DNA from: Acinetobacter nosocomialis
GTDB lineage: Bacteria > Pseudomonadota > Gammaproteobacteria > Pseudomonadales > Moraxellaceae
Length of the DNA: 64,000 bases
Reading direction: 5' to 3'
Assembly (NCBI GenBank): GCA_025736915.1
Contig: CP107049.1
Coordinates: 2,604,001-2,668,000 of the forward strand
Shown: positions 8,883-18,332 of the stretch, piece after piece
Position numbering within the stretch: the first letter of the stretch is position 1
Layout: every line of letters begins with the position of its first letter
Notes under the pieces: model-generated
Told to the model about the DNA's origin: nothing
The model's input: the letters and a program-made list of their open reading frames with translations, nothing else
Database searches by the model: none
Program-made: the position numbers and the translations under genes

Positions 8883-9242
8883 ATGGCTCGTGTAAAACGT
8901 GGTGTAGTGGCTCATCGTCGTCACAAAAAAATTCTTGCTCGCGCTAAAGGTTACTATGGTGCTCGTTCACGCGTTTACCGCGTAGCGTTCCAAGCGGTAA
9001 TCAAAGCTGGTCAATACGCTTACCGTGACCGCCGTCAAAAGAAACGTCAATTCCGTGCTCTATGGATTGCGCGTATCAATGCTGGTGCTCGTCAAAACGG
9101 TTTGTCTTACAGCCGTATGATCGATGGCTTGAAAAAAGCTCAAGTGATCATCGACCGTCGCGTATTAGCTGACATCGCTATGCATGATGCAGTAGCATTT
9201 GCTGCTTTAGCTGAAAAAGCTAAAGGCGCATTAGCTGCATAA
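8883..9242 (+). CDS. rplT: 50S ribosomal protein bL20
   Basis: 119 residues, with the signature [18 protein letters not shown] followed by [22 protein letters not shown]20 is an early 23S rRNA-binding assembly protein; its long basic N-terminal tail enters the 50S core. In E. coli its free form represses the rpmI-rplT mRNA. The Shine-Dalgarno AAGGAG lies about five bases before the ATG, in the short gap after rpmI. A strong terminator follows 12 bases after the stop. Confidence 0.98.
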
Positions 9243-9254
9243 GCTTAGAGATTC

Positions 9255-9290
9255 AAAAAAAGACCGCTTTTTAGCGGTCTTTTTTATTTT
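9255..9290 (+). terminator. Intrinsic terminator after rplT
   Basis: The arms AAAAAAAGACCGCT (9255-9268) and AGCGGTCTTTTTTT (9273-9286) pair perfectly across a TTTT loop. It closes the rpmI-rplT unit. Confidence 0.93.
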
Positions 9291-9330
9291 TAGTGGTTCT
9301 ATTTTAAAAAGAGAAAATAATCAGAGATAA

Positions 9331-9891
9331 ATGATGAAAGACGAAAAATTTCTAAATGATTTAATTCAAAAAGTACAGCAAGGTCACCAGTATAAATACT
9401 TATATTTCTGGGGACATACTCCTAAACAAGCGGATCTTGTTGATAAAAGCTGTTTTAGCCAGTGGTTCCCAGCGCAATTTGAAATTGAGGGTGTCGAGTA
9501 CTTTACTGCTGAGCACTATATGATGGCGCAAAAAGCAAAACTATTTAATGATGAAGAAATTTTTGCACGAATTTTGCAGGTTAAACATCCGAATGAAGCG
9601 AAGCAACTAGGCCGTAAAGTGCGTAATTATGATGAACAGATATGGCAAGAAAATCGTTTTGATATAGTAGTGCAGGCGAATTTTGCCAAATTCTCACAGC
9701 ATCCTGAGTTGAAGAAATTCTTATTGGCAACGAAAGACCGTATTTTGGTTGAAGCATCTCCAGTCGATAAAATTTGGGGTATTGGTATGGCGCAAGACCA
9801 TCCACACATCCAAGATCCATCTCTATGGCAAGGGCTAAATTTGTTGGGTTTTGCCTTAATGCATGTTCGAGAGCTGCTTTTAACTAAGTAG
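9331..9891 (+). CDS. NADAR-family protein (YbiA-like N-glycosidase)
   Basis: 186 residues. The family blocks visible are LYFWGH near residue 28, CFSQWFPAQFEIEGVEYFTAEHYMM (45-70, with the AEHYMMAQKA helix), AKQLGRKVRNYDEQIWQENRFDIV, and the C-terminal DKIWGIGMA near residue 145. YbiA-type NADAR proteins hydrolyse riboflavin-pathway intermediates, and other family members remove ADP-ribose from nucleic acids; which applies here cannot be told. ATG occurs at both 9331 and 9334. The gene sits alone between rplT and a GNAT gene, in the second accessory insertion that splits the translation cluster. Confidence 0.85.
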   Translation: MMKDEKFLNDLIQKVQQGHQYKYLYFWGHTPKQADLVDKSCFSQWFPAQFEIEGVEYFTAEHYMMAQKAKLFNDEEIFARILQVKHPNEAKQLGRKVRNYDEQIWQENRFDIVVQANFAKFSQHPELKKFLLATKDRILVEASPVDKIWGIGMAQDHPHIQDPSLWQGLNLLGFALMHVRELLLTK

Positions 9892-9949
9892 GTTGGTGTG
9901 AAGCTAATCAATGCTTCGCTCTAAAAAGTAATGATGTGAGGGGAGTGAA

Positions 9950-10453
9950 TTGAAACCATTAAATGACACAGATATTCGTATAGCATCATTTAAGGATGCA
10001 TTATCTATTGCAGAAGTACATGTGCAAGGTTGGAAAGAAACCTATACAGGTATGGTTAAGCAAGAAATATTAGATGAGCTTAACGTACTAGATAAAGAAC
10101 AGTTATGGAAAGAGATAAGCAGAAGTCCTGATCATCAGTTATTTATCTATGCTGAAAATGGAGTAGTAAAAGGCTTTCTCGATGGTTATTTAAATCCAGA
10201 AAATAATGTTGCTGAAATTCTTGCTTTTTATCTTTTAAGAGAAGTTCAAAAGCAAGGCATAGGCCGTGAGTTATTTCAAAAGTTCTACCAATGCGCTTTA
10301 AATCAACGTTATGCTTTTATTCGTTTAGAGGTTTTTAATAAAAATCCGAGTCGCTTCTTCTATGAAAAAATGGGAGCAAAGTTAATTGATGAGGCCGAAC
10401 TACCAGAGTTCGGCCTCGGAATAACAGAATTACTTTATCAATGGGAACTTTAA
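9950..10453 (+). CDS. GNAT-family N-acetyltransferase
   Basis: 167 residues with a GNAT fold. The first strand and helix are IRIASFKDALSIAEVHVQGW, and the acetyl-CoA loop follows in REVQKQGIGRELFQKFYQ (Q/R-x-x-G-x-G/A). The late block FNKNPSRFFYEKMGAKLI is typical of small-molecule acetyltransferases related to RimI/PhnO. The start is TTG at 9950, chosen because a very strong Shine-Dalgarno (GAGGGGAG, 9938-9945) lies directly upstream and no ATG or GTG fits in frame. Its acceptor is unknown. The last codons contain a perfect 10-bp hairpin, annotated separately. Confidence 0.82.
   Translation: MKPLNDTDIRIASFKDALSIAEVHVQGWKETYTGMVKQEILDELNVLDKEQLWKEISRSPDHQLFIYAENGVVKGFLDGYLNPENNVAEILAFYLLREVQKQGIGRELFQKFYQCALNQRYAFIRLEVFNKNPSRFFYEKMGAKLIDEAELPEFGLGITELLYQWEL
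10391..10417. terminator. Perfect hairpin inside the end of the GNAT gene, possible terminator for the opposing gene
   Basis: GAGGCCGAAC (10391-10400) and GTTCGGCCTC (10408-10417) pair perfectly around TACCAGA. It is coding on the plus strand. On the minus strand it lies about 43 bases past the stop of the convergent gene. The following T-run is weak, so terminator function is uncertain. Confidence 0.4.
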
Positions 10454-10459
10454 TCTTGA

Positions 10460-11461
10460 TTAAAGACCAAAATAATAAGCTAAGGCACAAATAATGATGG
10501 TTAGAACAATAAGCTTGATTACACCTGTTCCTCCAGCCTTATGGTGAGGTGCTTTTAAATGGGTTGTAGACTCATTCGTTGCATCAAAAGGAGAGGGTTT
10601 CTCAATAGGCTTTAATTGAGCTGTTTGATAGTGATTTGCTGCTTTCACAATCAGCTTTGCAAATAGGTCGTCAGTTTTGTGGGTAAAATTTCTTAAGTTA
10701 ATAATTTGTTCTTGGTCTAAGTCTTCCCCTAAAGGATCATTTGCGGTGCGTTTCTTCTGCTCTAAATAATCTGATAAAGCCTGAGTGCGGTAGAGGAGTT
10801 GATGTGCACAATCAGCTGGGTAGTTTTCAGGAATAAGAGCAAGAGTCGGTTGATGATCTACCGAAATTTGATGTGTTGACCCATCAAAATATTTTTTCAG
10901 AAATTCTGGTTCTTCAAAACCTGCTGCATACTTACTTCGAAATAACTCAGTTTCCATAAAGTCAGCAATTTCATCCCATTGAGGTGCTTTTAAGTCAGCA
11001 TCAACTTTCTTAGATAGTTTTTCGTTCAGTTCAAAACGCCAAAAAGTTTCTAAGCGTAAATCACTACGCTGATTTAAAGGCGCTTCAAATTCATTATCGC
11101 TGCTGTACCATTCGGCAAGCTCATGCCCAAAAATCCATGCGATTTTTTTATTGTTTTGATGGCTCACAATAAAATGGGTATAAGGTAAAAGTTCTACATT
11201 ATTATTTGGATTTTGCTCTTCATTTAAGATTGTTGATAAGTGAAGAGAGATCTGGGTTGTTCCCTGTTTTTTGAGTGCTTCTAACCAAACTTGGAAATGT
11301 TGAGCAAGTAAATGCTGTGAAATTAAGTCACGAAACTGAAAACTATGTTGGTCAAAAATATGATGTTGTCGCCATTGGTTGAAGCTTAAATTCTGGCGAA
11401 GGTATTCATTACCGTAGGTCACAAGTGTAAGTTGTTGTTTCCAAATCTGATTGAGCGCCAT
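10460..11461 (-). CDS. Tail-anchored membrane protein of unknown function
   Basis: I do not recognise this family. From the ATG at 11461 it has 333 residues; an in-frame ATG at 11551 would add 30 residues but would reach into the likely pheS promoter, and that extension is basic and unlike the rest. The body is soluble, polar and aromatic-rich (for example AWIFGHELAEWYSSDNEFEAP near residue 115). A single hydrophobic segment, GVIKLIVLTIIICALAYYFGL, ends the protein, so the bulk should face the cytoplasm. HELAE resembles a metallopeptidase HExxH motif only partly, since the second His is missing. It lies between the GNAT gene (7 bases, convergent) and pheS (divergent). Confidence 0.7.
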   Translation of the reverse strand: MALNQIWKQQLTLVTYGNEYLRQNLSFNQWRQHHIFDQHSFQFRDLISQHLLAQHFQVWLEALKKQGTTQISLHLSTILNEEQNPNNNVELLPYTHFIVSHQNNKKIAWIFGHELAEWYSSDNEFEAPLNQRSDLRLETFWRFELNEKLSKKVDADLKAPQWDEIADFMETELFRSKYAAGFEEPEFLKKYFDGSTHQISVDHQPTLALIPENYPADCAHQLLYRTQALSDYLEQKKRTANDPLGEDLDQEQIINLRNFTHKTDDLFAKLIVKAANHYQTAQLKPIEKPSPFDATNESTTHLKAPHHKAGGTGVIKLIVLTIIICALAYYFGL

Positions 11462-11570
11462 AATAATTGATCTCATTGACGATAGTATTATTTTATACGT
11501 TTTATCTTTTTGTTGCCTAATACATTTTTCATGATGGATAAACTTCATCAATACGGTGAAAAACTGTTAG

Positions 11571-12599
<1,029 letters not shown>

Positions 12600-12631
12600 C
12601 ATTTTTTCAGGATTAAATAAGGTTTATAAAG

Positions 12632-15013
12632 ATGAAGATTAGCGAAAATTGGTTACGCACATGGGTTAACCCAGCCATTGATAGTGATACATTATCTGAT
12701 CAGTTGACTATGCTTGGTCTTGAGGTAGATGAACTAGCACCTGTTGCTAAGCCATTTACTGGAGTTGTAATTGGTGAAGTTCTAACAGTTGAACAACATC
12801 CAGATGCAGATCGTCTACGTGTCACAACAGTGAATATTGGTTCAGGTGAACCTCTGCAAATTGTATGTGGTGCTCCTAATGTTCGTATAGGAATGAAAGC
12901 ACCTGTGGCAACTATTGGCGCAGTATTACCAGGCGATTTTAAAATCAAAAAAGGTAAGCTTCGTGGTGTCGAGTCACAAGGTATGTTGTGCGGTGCTTCT
13001 GAAATCGACCTTGAAGATAAAATCGATGGTTTACTTGAATTACCTGCCGATGCTCCAGTAGGGGTAAACATTCGTGAATATTTGAAACTTGATGATAACG
13101 TCATCGATATCAGTATTACACCAAACCGTGGTGACTGTTTCAGTATCCGTGGTATCGCACGTGAGATTGCGGTAATCAACCAACTGCAAATGAATGAGCC
13201 TGAAATCAAATCAGTTGATGCGACAATCACTGATGAGAAAAAAGTAGTGATTAGCACGGATGGTGCTCCACGCTACTTAGGACGTGTAGTTAAAAACGTG
13301 AATGTAAAAGCTGCGACCCCAGAGTGGATGGAACAAGCTTTAGCACGTTCAGGAATTCGTACTCACAGTATTTTGGTTGATGTAACGAACTATGTCCTCA
13401 TGGAATTGGGTCAGCCAATGCATGCTTTCGATTTAGCTAAAATCGAAGGAACTGTACACGTTCGCCAAGCTAAACCACAAGAAAAGTTGCAACTCTTGAA
13501 TGATCAAGAAGTTGAGTTGCAAGAAGATGTGATGGTTATTGCAGATGACCAGAAAGCACTAGCAATCGCTGGTATTATGGGCGGTCTAGCATCAAGTGTA
13601 ACTGATGATACAGCTGATATCTTCTTGGAGAGCGCATTCTTCGCTCCACTTGCGATTGCTGGGCGTGCTCGCCGTTTTGGTTTACATACAGATTCTTCGC
13701 AACGTTATGAACGCGGTGTAGATTTTGAATTGCCATTAATTGCGATGAATCGTGCTTCTCAGCTCATTCAAGAATTAGCGGGTGGTGAGTTTGGTCCTAT
13801 CACTGTGGCTGAAAAAACTGATTTACTTCCAAAACGTGAAGCTATTGAACTTAAGCAAGCTCAAGTAGACCAATTATTGGGATATCAAGTTGCTGCTGAT
13901 TTCATTACAGATGCTTTAACTCGACTAGGGTGTAAAGTAACTGTTAAAGCTGAAGGTGAGTGGAGCGTAGTTCCACCATCACATCGTTACGATATGGCAA
14001 TTTATCAAGATTTGATTGAAGAAGTTGCACGTATTGATGGGTATGACAATATTCAGATTAGCTTACCAAGTATGGATGTTCAGCTTGCTAAGTATCAAGA
14101 TCGTTTTGAAATTGCTCAACTACGCCAAACAGTAGTCACTTTGGGTTACCAAGAAGCAATCAGCTTTAGCTTTGCTGATGCAAAACTTGAAAAGCAGTTA
14201 AACCCGCAAGTAAATCCACTTATGCTAGCAAATCCAATTTCAAGTGATTTAGCAGCAATGCGTAGCACATTGCTTTCTAGTTTAATTCCTTGTGTACAAT
14301 ATAATTTAAATCGTCAGCAAAGCCGTGTGCGTTTCTTTGAGCTTGGTTTGCGTTTTGATTATCAAAATGCCACTTCTATTCAAGACTTAAAGCAAATCCC
14401 GACATTAGCTTTAATTGCTGTAGGTTCTCGTGAACCTGAATCATGGCATGCTAAGCCACAGCCAATGGATTTCTTTGACTTCAAAGGTGAAGTAGAAGAG
14501 GTTTTAGCTGCTGGACGTCTTAAAGTTGAATATGCTCGTTCAGAGCGTGCTTGGTTGCATCCGGGACAGTCAGCTGAAATTTTAGTTGATGGTAAATCAA
14601 TTGGTTACCTAGGCCGTTTGCACCCATCTTTAGAAAATGAGCTTGATTTGAGCACAACTTGGGTTGCTGAGCTTGATCAGGCAGCAGTTTTGCAATCTTA
14701 TGTATCTAATTTTACAGAATTATCACGTTTTCCTTCGGTTAGACGTGATATTGCGCTTTTAATCTCTGATAATATAAATGTTAGAGATATTCAGCAGTTA
14801 ATCGAAAAAACTGGTGGAGAGCTTTTAGACTCTACTTGGTTATTCGATGTGTATACGGGGCAGGGTGTCGAAGAAGGTAAGCGCTCATTAGCGTTTGCAT
14901 TATTATGGCAACATCCTTCACGTACGCTTGAAGATGCTGAAATTAAATCTGGTATGGACAATATAATCCAAGTGTTGGAAAACACTTATCAAGCGACATT
15001 GAGGGCCTCATGA
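12632..15013 (+). CDS. pheT: Phenylalanine--tRNA ligase, beta subunit
   Basis: 793 residues, full length. The order is the B1 region [17 protein letters not shown], the tRNA-binding EMAP-like domain (about 39-150, with [18 protein letters not shown] and [13 protein letters not shown]), the B3/B4 editing domain with [21 protein letters not shown]5, a catalytic-like core, and the C-terminal ferredoxin-fold anticodon-binding domain ([18 protein letters not shown]). It removes tyrosine mischarged on tRNA-Phe and positions tRNA. The stop overlaps the ihfA start by four bases (ATGA), so pheS-pheT-ihfA is one operon. Confidence 0.97.
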   Translation: MKISENWLRTWVNPAIDSDTLSDQLTMLGLEVDELAPVAKPFTGVVIGEVLTVEQHPDADRLRVTTVNIGSGEPLQIVCGAPNVRIGMKAPVATIGAVLPGDFKIKKGKLRGVESQGMLCGASEIDLEDKIDGLLELPADAPVGVNIREYLKLDDNVIDISITPNRGDCFSIRGIAREIAVINQLQMNEPEIKSVDATITDEKKVVISTDGAPRYLGRVVKNVNVKAATPEWMEQALARSGIRTHSILVDVTNYVLMELGQPMHAFDLAKIEGTVHVRQAKPQEKLQLLNDQEVELQEDVMVIADDQKALAIAGIMGGLASSVTDDTADIFLESAFFAPLAIAGRARRFGLHTDSSQRYERGVDFELPLIAMNRASQLIQELAGGEFGPITVAEKTDLLPKREAIELKQAQVDQLLGYQVAADFITDALTRLGCKVTVKAEGEWSVVPPSHRYDMAIYQDLIEEVARIDGYDNIQISLPSMDVQLAKYQDRFEIAQLRQTVVTLGYQEAISFSFADAKLEKQLNPQVNPLMLANPISSDLAAMRSTLLSSLIPCVQYNLNRQQSRVRFFELGLRFDYQNATSIQDLKQIPTLALIAVGSREPESWHAKPQPMDFFDFKGEVEEVLAAGRLKVEYARSERAWLHPGQSAEILVDGKSIGYLGRLHPSLENELDLSTTWVAELDQAAVLQSYVSNFTELSRFPSVRRDIALLISDNINVRDIQQLIEKTGGELLDSTWLFDVYTGQGVEEGKRSLAFALLWQHPSRTLEDAEIKSGMDNIIQVLENTYQATLRAS

Positions 15014-15306
15014 CAGCACTAACTAAAGCAGACATGGCTGATCATTTAAGTGAGTTAACCAGCTTAAATCGCCGTGAAGCAAAACAAATGGTCGAGTTGT
15101 TCTTTGACGAAATTAGCCAAGCGCTTATCGCGGGTGAGCAAGTTAAGCTTTCTGGTTTTGGTAATTTCGAACTTAGAGATAAACGCGAGCGTCCAGGACG
15201 TAATCCAAAAACAGGCGAAGAAATTCCGATTTCTGCACGCCGTGTAGTGACCTTTAGAGCGGGTCAGAAATTTAGACAACGCGTTGGAAATGAGCAGATC
15301 GATTGA
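15010..15306 (+). CDS. ihfA: Integration host factor subunit alpha
   Basis: 98 residues of the HU/IHF family. [20 protein letters not shown] is followed by [45 protein letters not shown] and the beta-arm/C-terminal [14 protein letters not shown]. The proline at the tip of the beta arm, in [14 protein letters not shown], is the residue that intercalates DNA. It heterodimerises with IhfB (not in the window) and bends DNA sharply. It is translationally coupled to pheT, as in E. coli. The terminator hairpin begins inside its last codons. Confidence 0.97.
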   Translation: MTALTKADMADHLSELTSLNRREAKQMVELFFDEISQALIAGEQVKLSGFGNFELRDKRERPGRNPKTGEEIPISARRVVTFRAGQKFRQRVGNEQID

Positions 15307-15319
15307 TCTGCTTTTTTTT
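15294..15319 (+). terminator. Intrinsic terminator overlapping the ihfA stop codon
   Basis: The arms GCAGATC (15294-15300) and GATCTGC (15305-15311) flank the loop GATT, followed by eight T. The stop codon TGA (15304-15306) is part of the hairpin. Confidence 0.9.
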
Positions 15320-15428
15320 ATATTTGTGTTTGGTTCTAATTGGTTTTGAATGAATCGTATTTAAGCCTAGAGAACTGTGTATCGATATATCAGATGCTTT
15401 TGTAATGAATTTATAAAATTTTAAGCAT

Positions 15429-15458
15429 AAAAAAAGAGGACATGAAGTCCTCTTTTTT
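15429..15458 (-). terminator. Intrinsic terminator of the alanine-rich lipoprotein gene
   Basis: The arms AAAAAAGAGGAC and GTCCTCTTTTTT (15447-15458) flank the loop ATGAA. The A-run at 15429-15435 supplies the U-tract on the minus strand. Confidence 0.88.
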
Positions 15459-15477
15459 ATCTAATCTAGAATATAGA

Positions 15478-15723
15478 TTAGTGTGCAGCAGAAGCAGCAA
15501 CGTCAGAAGCAGCAGCAGCAACGTCAGAAGCAGCAGCAGCAGTTTCAGAAGCAGCAGCGTCAACAGCAGTAGCAGCTTCAGAAGCAGCAGCAGTAGCTTC
15601 AGAAGCAGCAGCTACAGCTTCAGAAGCAGCAGCAGCAGCTGGAGCTTCTTCTTTCTTAGAACAACCAACGAAAGCTAAAGTAGCAGCAACAGCAGCAGCA
15701 ACAGCGAATTTTTTGAATAACAT
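15478..15723 (-). CDS. Small alanine-rich lipoprotein with heptad repeats
   Basis: 81 residues. A lipoprotein signal (basic FKK, hydrophobic stretch, VGC with Cys at 21) is followed by SKKEE; Ser after the Cys suggests outer-membrane sorting. The mature part of 61 residues is built of seven-residue units such as ASEAVAA, ASEATAA, ASETAAA, ASDVAAA and ASDVAAS, with one longer unit in the middle. Such Ala-rich heptads should form a helix that can oligomerise, as in Lpp/OprI murein lipoproteins of similar size. Unlike E. coli Lpp it ends in AAH, with no C-terminal lysine for peptidoglycan linkage. The Shine-Dalgarno GAGAGTG precedes the ATG. The serine-rich frame on the other strand is only its shadow. 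Confidence 0.85.
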   Translation of the reverse strand: MLFKKFAVAAAVAATLAFVGCSKKEEAPAAAAASEAVAAASEATAAASEAATAVDAAASETAAAASDVAAAASDVAASAAH

Positions 15724-16090
15724 GGCATCACTCTCACAAAAAAAATTTGAGATTAAAAAAACCTAAGTTAGGCTGTTTTGCTTTTATTATTCCTAAACGT
15801 AGCTAGGTAACAACGCATGGAGCAGTCTAACTGGTCTGCCGCTATGCTATCACTGCGAATGCTGAAATACTACTGTCACCTGTCAAAAAAGCGCAGAAAA
15901 ATCGAAAAAACAGACTGTTTTTTAACAGAAAAAAACAATCAAATAGATTAGATATATTGGAAAAGGTGTAAGTAAACTACTAAAAAACATAATTTTTTTA
16001 TATTAAAAATATTTATTTTCAAAAGCTTAAATATATCCTTACATAAGGAATAGTAAAATGTAGTTTTGTGTAAAGCATGTCAACCAAATA
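15724..16090. other. AT-rich intergenic region between the lipoprotein gene and the rho terminator
   Basis: No gene is seen. The part near 15724-15850 must carry the promoter and leader of the lipoprotein gene on the minus strand. The rest is AT-rich, and I find no further clear element. Confidence 0.4.
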
Positions 16091-16121
16091 AAAAAAAGCT
16101 ACTCATGAGAGTAGCTTTTTT
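16091..16121 (-). terminator. Intrinsic terminator after rho
   Basis: The arms AAAAAAGCTACTC and GAGTAGCTTTTTT (16109-16121) flank the loop ATGA. The A-run before it gives the U-tract on the minus strand. Confidence 0.9.
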
Positions 16122-16136
16122 AGAACAAATTAATGA

Positions 16137-17405
16137 TTAAGTTGAAGCTTTACGTTTCATTTGATCAAAGAAATCATCATTTGTTTTGGTTTCTTTCATA
16201 CGGTCAAGTAAGAATTCCATAGCAGCCAACTCATCCATAGGATGAAGGAGTTTGCGAAGGATCCAGACTTTACGTAATTTATCTTCATCCATTAAACGTT
16301 CTTCACGACGTGTACCTGACTTCTTAATATTCATAGCAGGGAAGACACGTTTCTCAGCAATACGGCGATCAAGTGTAATTTCTTGGTTACCTGTACCTTT
16401 GAATTCTTCGTAAATTACATCATCCATTTTACTGCCAGTTTCAATAAGCGCAGTAGAGATGATTGTTAAAGAACCGCCTTCTTCGATGTTACGAGCAGCA
16501 CCAAAGAAACGTTTTGGACGTTCTAATGCATGAGCATCTACACCACCCGTTAATACCTTGCCTGATGAAGGGATTACAGTGTTGTATGCACGCGCTAAAC
16601 GTGTAATAGAGTCAAGTAAAATCACAACATCTTTTTTATGTTCAACAAGACGTTTTGCTTTTTCAATGACCATTTCAGCTACTTGTACGTGACGTGCAGG
16701 TGCTTCATCAAATGTTGAAGCAACGACTTCACCGCGTACAGTACGTTCCATTTCAGTTACTTCTTCTGGGCGCTCATCAATGAGTAAAACAATAAGGAAC
16801 ACTTCCGGATTGTTTCTAACAATAGATTGAGCAATGTTTTGAAGTAACATTGTTTTACCCGCTTTTGGCGGTGCAACAATAATCGAACGTTGACCTTTAC
16901 CAATTGGGGCAACTAAGTCGACAACACGAGCAGTTAAGTCTTCTGTTGTACCATTACCTAGTTCCATAACCAATTGTTCGGTTGGGAAAAGGGGAGTTAA
17001 GTTTTCAAATAAAATTTTATTTCGAGAATTTTCAGGCGTGTCATAGTTAATCTGATTAACTTTGAGTAACGCGAAATAACGCTCACCTTCTTTCGGAGGG
17101 CGAATAGTACCTGTGATGGTATCACCTGTACGCAAGTTAAAGCGTCGGATTTGTGAGGGACTCACATAAATATCATCCGGACCTGCTAAATACGAACCTG
17201 CGGCAGAGCGCAAAAAACCAAAACCATCAGAGAGAATTTCAAGAACGCCGTCACCAAAAATTTCTTCGCCATTCATTGCATGGCGTTTCAAGATGGCAAA
17301 GATAATATCTTGCTTTCGGTTACGAGCCATACCTTCAAGGCCCATAAATTCAGCAATTTTAATTAGTTCGCCGATTGGTTTTTTCTTGAGTTCAGTTAAA
17401 TTCAT
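16137..17405 (-). CDS. rho: Transcription termination factor Rho
   Basis: 422 residues, against 419 in E. coli. The N-terminal helical and cold-shock domains carry the primary RNA-binding DGFGFLRS (about residues 62-69) and [20 protein letters not shown]. The ATPase core has the P-loop [11 protein letters not shown] near residue 180, the catalytic block [15 protein letters not shown], the Q-loop region and the R-loop [20 protein letters not shown]. It is a hexameric RNA/DNA helicase that ends transcription. The start ATG has no recognisable Shine-Dalgarno. The leader is long and pyrimidine-rich in the transcript, which fits the Rho-dependent autoregulation known for rho. Confidence 0.98.
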   Translation of the reverse strand: MNLTELKKKPIGELIKIAEFMGLEGMARNRKQDIIFAILKRHAMNGEEIFGDGVLEILSDGFGFLRSAAGSYLAGPDDIYVSPSQIRRFNLRTGDTITGTIRPPKEGERYFALLKVNQINYDTPENSRNKILFENLTPLFPTEQLVMELGNGTTEDLTARVVDLVAPIGKGQRSIIVAPPKAGKTMLLQNIAQSIVRNNPEVFLIVLLIDERPEEVTEMERTVRGEVVASTFDEAPARHVQVAEMVIEKAKRLVEHKKDVVILLDSITRLARAYNTVIPSSGKVLTGGVDAHALERPKRFFGAARNIEEGGSLTIISTALIETGSKMDDVIYEEFKGTGNQEITLDRRIAEKRVFPAMNIKKSGTRREERLMDEDKLRKVWILRKLLHPMDELAAMEFLLDRMKETKTNDDFFDQMKRKAST

Positions 17406-17635
17406 AAGGGTCAGAATTAGGAAAGAGTAGAGTGTGGTTTAAAAGAAGAAAAGTCGCTCGCATACAAAAAAGAGTATCGCAATTGTATTTACACAATAAC
17501 AATTCAGAAGTCTGATTAACTGTTTCGAAGAGAAATGTGAAAAAACAATTTCTGTTGCCGAGTGGCGATCTTTATGTTTGTGTCTTGTAAGAAGCCGGAC
17601 AGAAGACGATTCCCTTCAGTGCCTCTTGAGCATGC
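17406..17635 (-). promoter_or_regulatory. Long 5' leader of rho, pyrimidine-rich near the start codon
   Basis: From the promoter at 17636-17664, transcription should start near 17628, leaving about 220 untranslated bases. On the transcript strand the last 60 or so bases before the ATG are rich in C and U and poor in G (blocks such as CACTCTACTCTTTCC). That is the composition of a rut site. No gene is visible in this stretch. Confidence 0.5.
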
Positions 17636-17664
17636 AATATAAGTGAGATCAGCTAATTTGTCAA
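17636..17664 (-). promoter_or_regulatory. Sigma-70 promoter of rho
   Basis: On the minus strand TTGACA (17664-17659) and TATATT (17641-17636) are separated by 17 bases. This is a near-consensus sigma-70 promoter. It lies just downstream of the trxA terminator, so rho has its own transcript. Confidence 0.8.
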
Positions 17665-17674
17665 TTTATAGCCG

Positions 17675-17707
17675 AAAAAAATACGCTATAGAGATATAGC
17701 GTATTTT
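17675..17707 (-). terminator. Intrinsic terminator after trxA
   Basis: The 13-bp perfect arms AAAATACGCTATA (17678-17690) and TATAGCGTATTTT (17695-17707) flank the loop GAGA. The A-run at 17675-17680 supplies the U-tract on the minus strand. Confidence 0.9.
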
Positions 17708-17725
17708 CATCTGTAACGTTTCTTC

Positions 17726-18052
17726 TTAAACGTTTTCGTCAATGAAGCTAACGAGTTTAGAGCGAGGTACAGCACCGATTTGCTGAGCTACTACTTCACC
17801 ATTTTTGAAAAGTAATAAAGCAGGAATATTACGGATATTGTATTTTACTGCTGTATCTTCACAAGAAGTCACGTCAACTTTAACGATTTTTACTTTACCA
17901 GCATATTCACTTGATAAATCTTCAAGAACAGGTGCAATTGCTTTACAAGGTGCACACCAACCTGCCCAGAAGTCAACAAGTACAGGTGTTTCTGCATCTA
18001 GAACATCTGCTTGGAAGTTATCATCAGTTGTATTTACAATAGTCGCAGACAT
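17726..18052 (-). CDS. trxA: Thioredoxin with a WCAPC active site
   Basis: 108 residues, one thioredoxin fold, cytoplasmic (no signal). The active site reads FWAGWCAPCKAIAPVLE with cysteines at 33 and 36; classical thioredoxin 1 has WCGPC. The cis-proline is in IRNIPALLLF and the buried Asp equivalent is in LVDFWAGW. It should reduce disulfides in ribonucleotide reductase, PAPS reductase and peroxidases. A good Shine-Dalgarno (GGAG) precedes the ATG. It is followed by its own terminator and then rho, the trxA-rho order also found in E. coli. The Gly-to-Ala change between the cysteines could shift redox potential slightly. Confidence 0.95.
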   Translation of the reverse strand: MSATIVNTTDDNFQADVLDAETPVLVDFWAGWCAPCKAIAPVLEDLSSEYAGKVKIVKVDVTSCEDTAVKYNIRNIPALLLFKNGEVVAQQIGAVPRSKLVSFIDENV

Positions 18053-18332
18053 GGTACGGCTCCAATTTTTAGAAAAAAAGTGCTATCACTATATGAGGAT
18101 ATAATCTCTATCAGTATTACATAGCTACTTAGTTCAATGTAAGGGTTTGATGCTATTATTCAAGGCTTAACTGAATTTGTCTAATGGATGCTCACGATAT
18201 TCACCATCGGCTTGTACAATCGTTTAACAAATAGAAAAATATCGATGTCTATTAATTGTTGATGAAAATGGCTTTTCAATTGCATTCTTGTGAATTACTC
18301 TAGGCGTGAATTGTTATGGGTTTAGTTCAATA

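Noticed and set aside
10460..11461. HELAE in the tail-anchored unknown, considered as a zinc metallopeptidase HExxH motif.
   Set aside because: The second histidine is missing and no downstream metal ligand is evident.
12700..13257. Long minus-strand open frame opposite pheT.
   Set aside because: pheT is certain on the plus strand; the minus frame has serine/isoleucine-rich nonsense composition and no ribosome site.
15442..15678. Serine/arginine-rich open frame on the plus strand.
   Set aside because: It is the complement of the alanine-rich lipoprotein gene on the minus strand, which has a signal peptide, Shine-Dalgarno and terminator.
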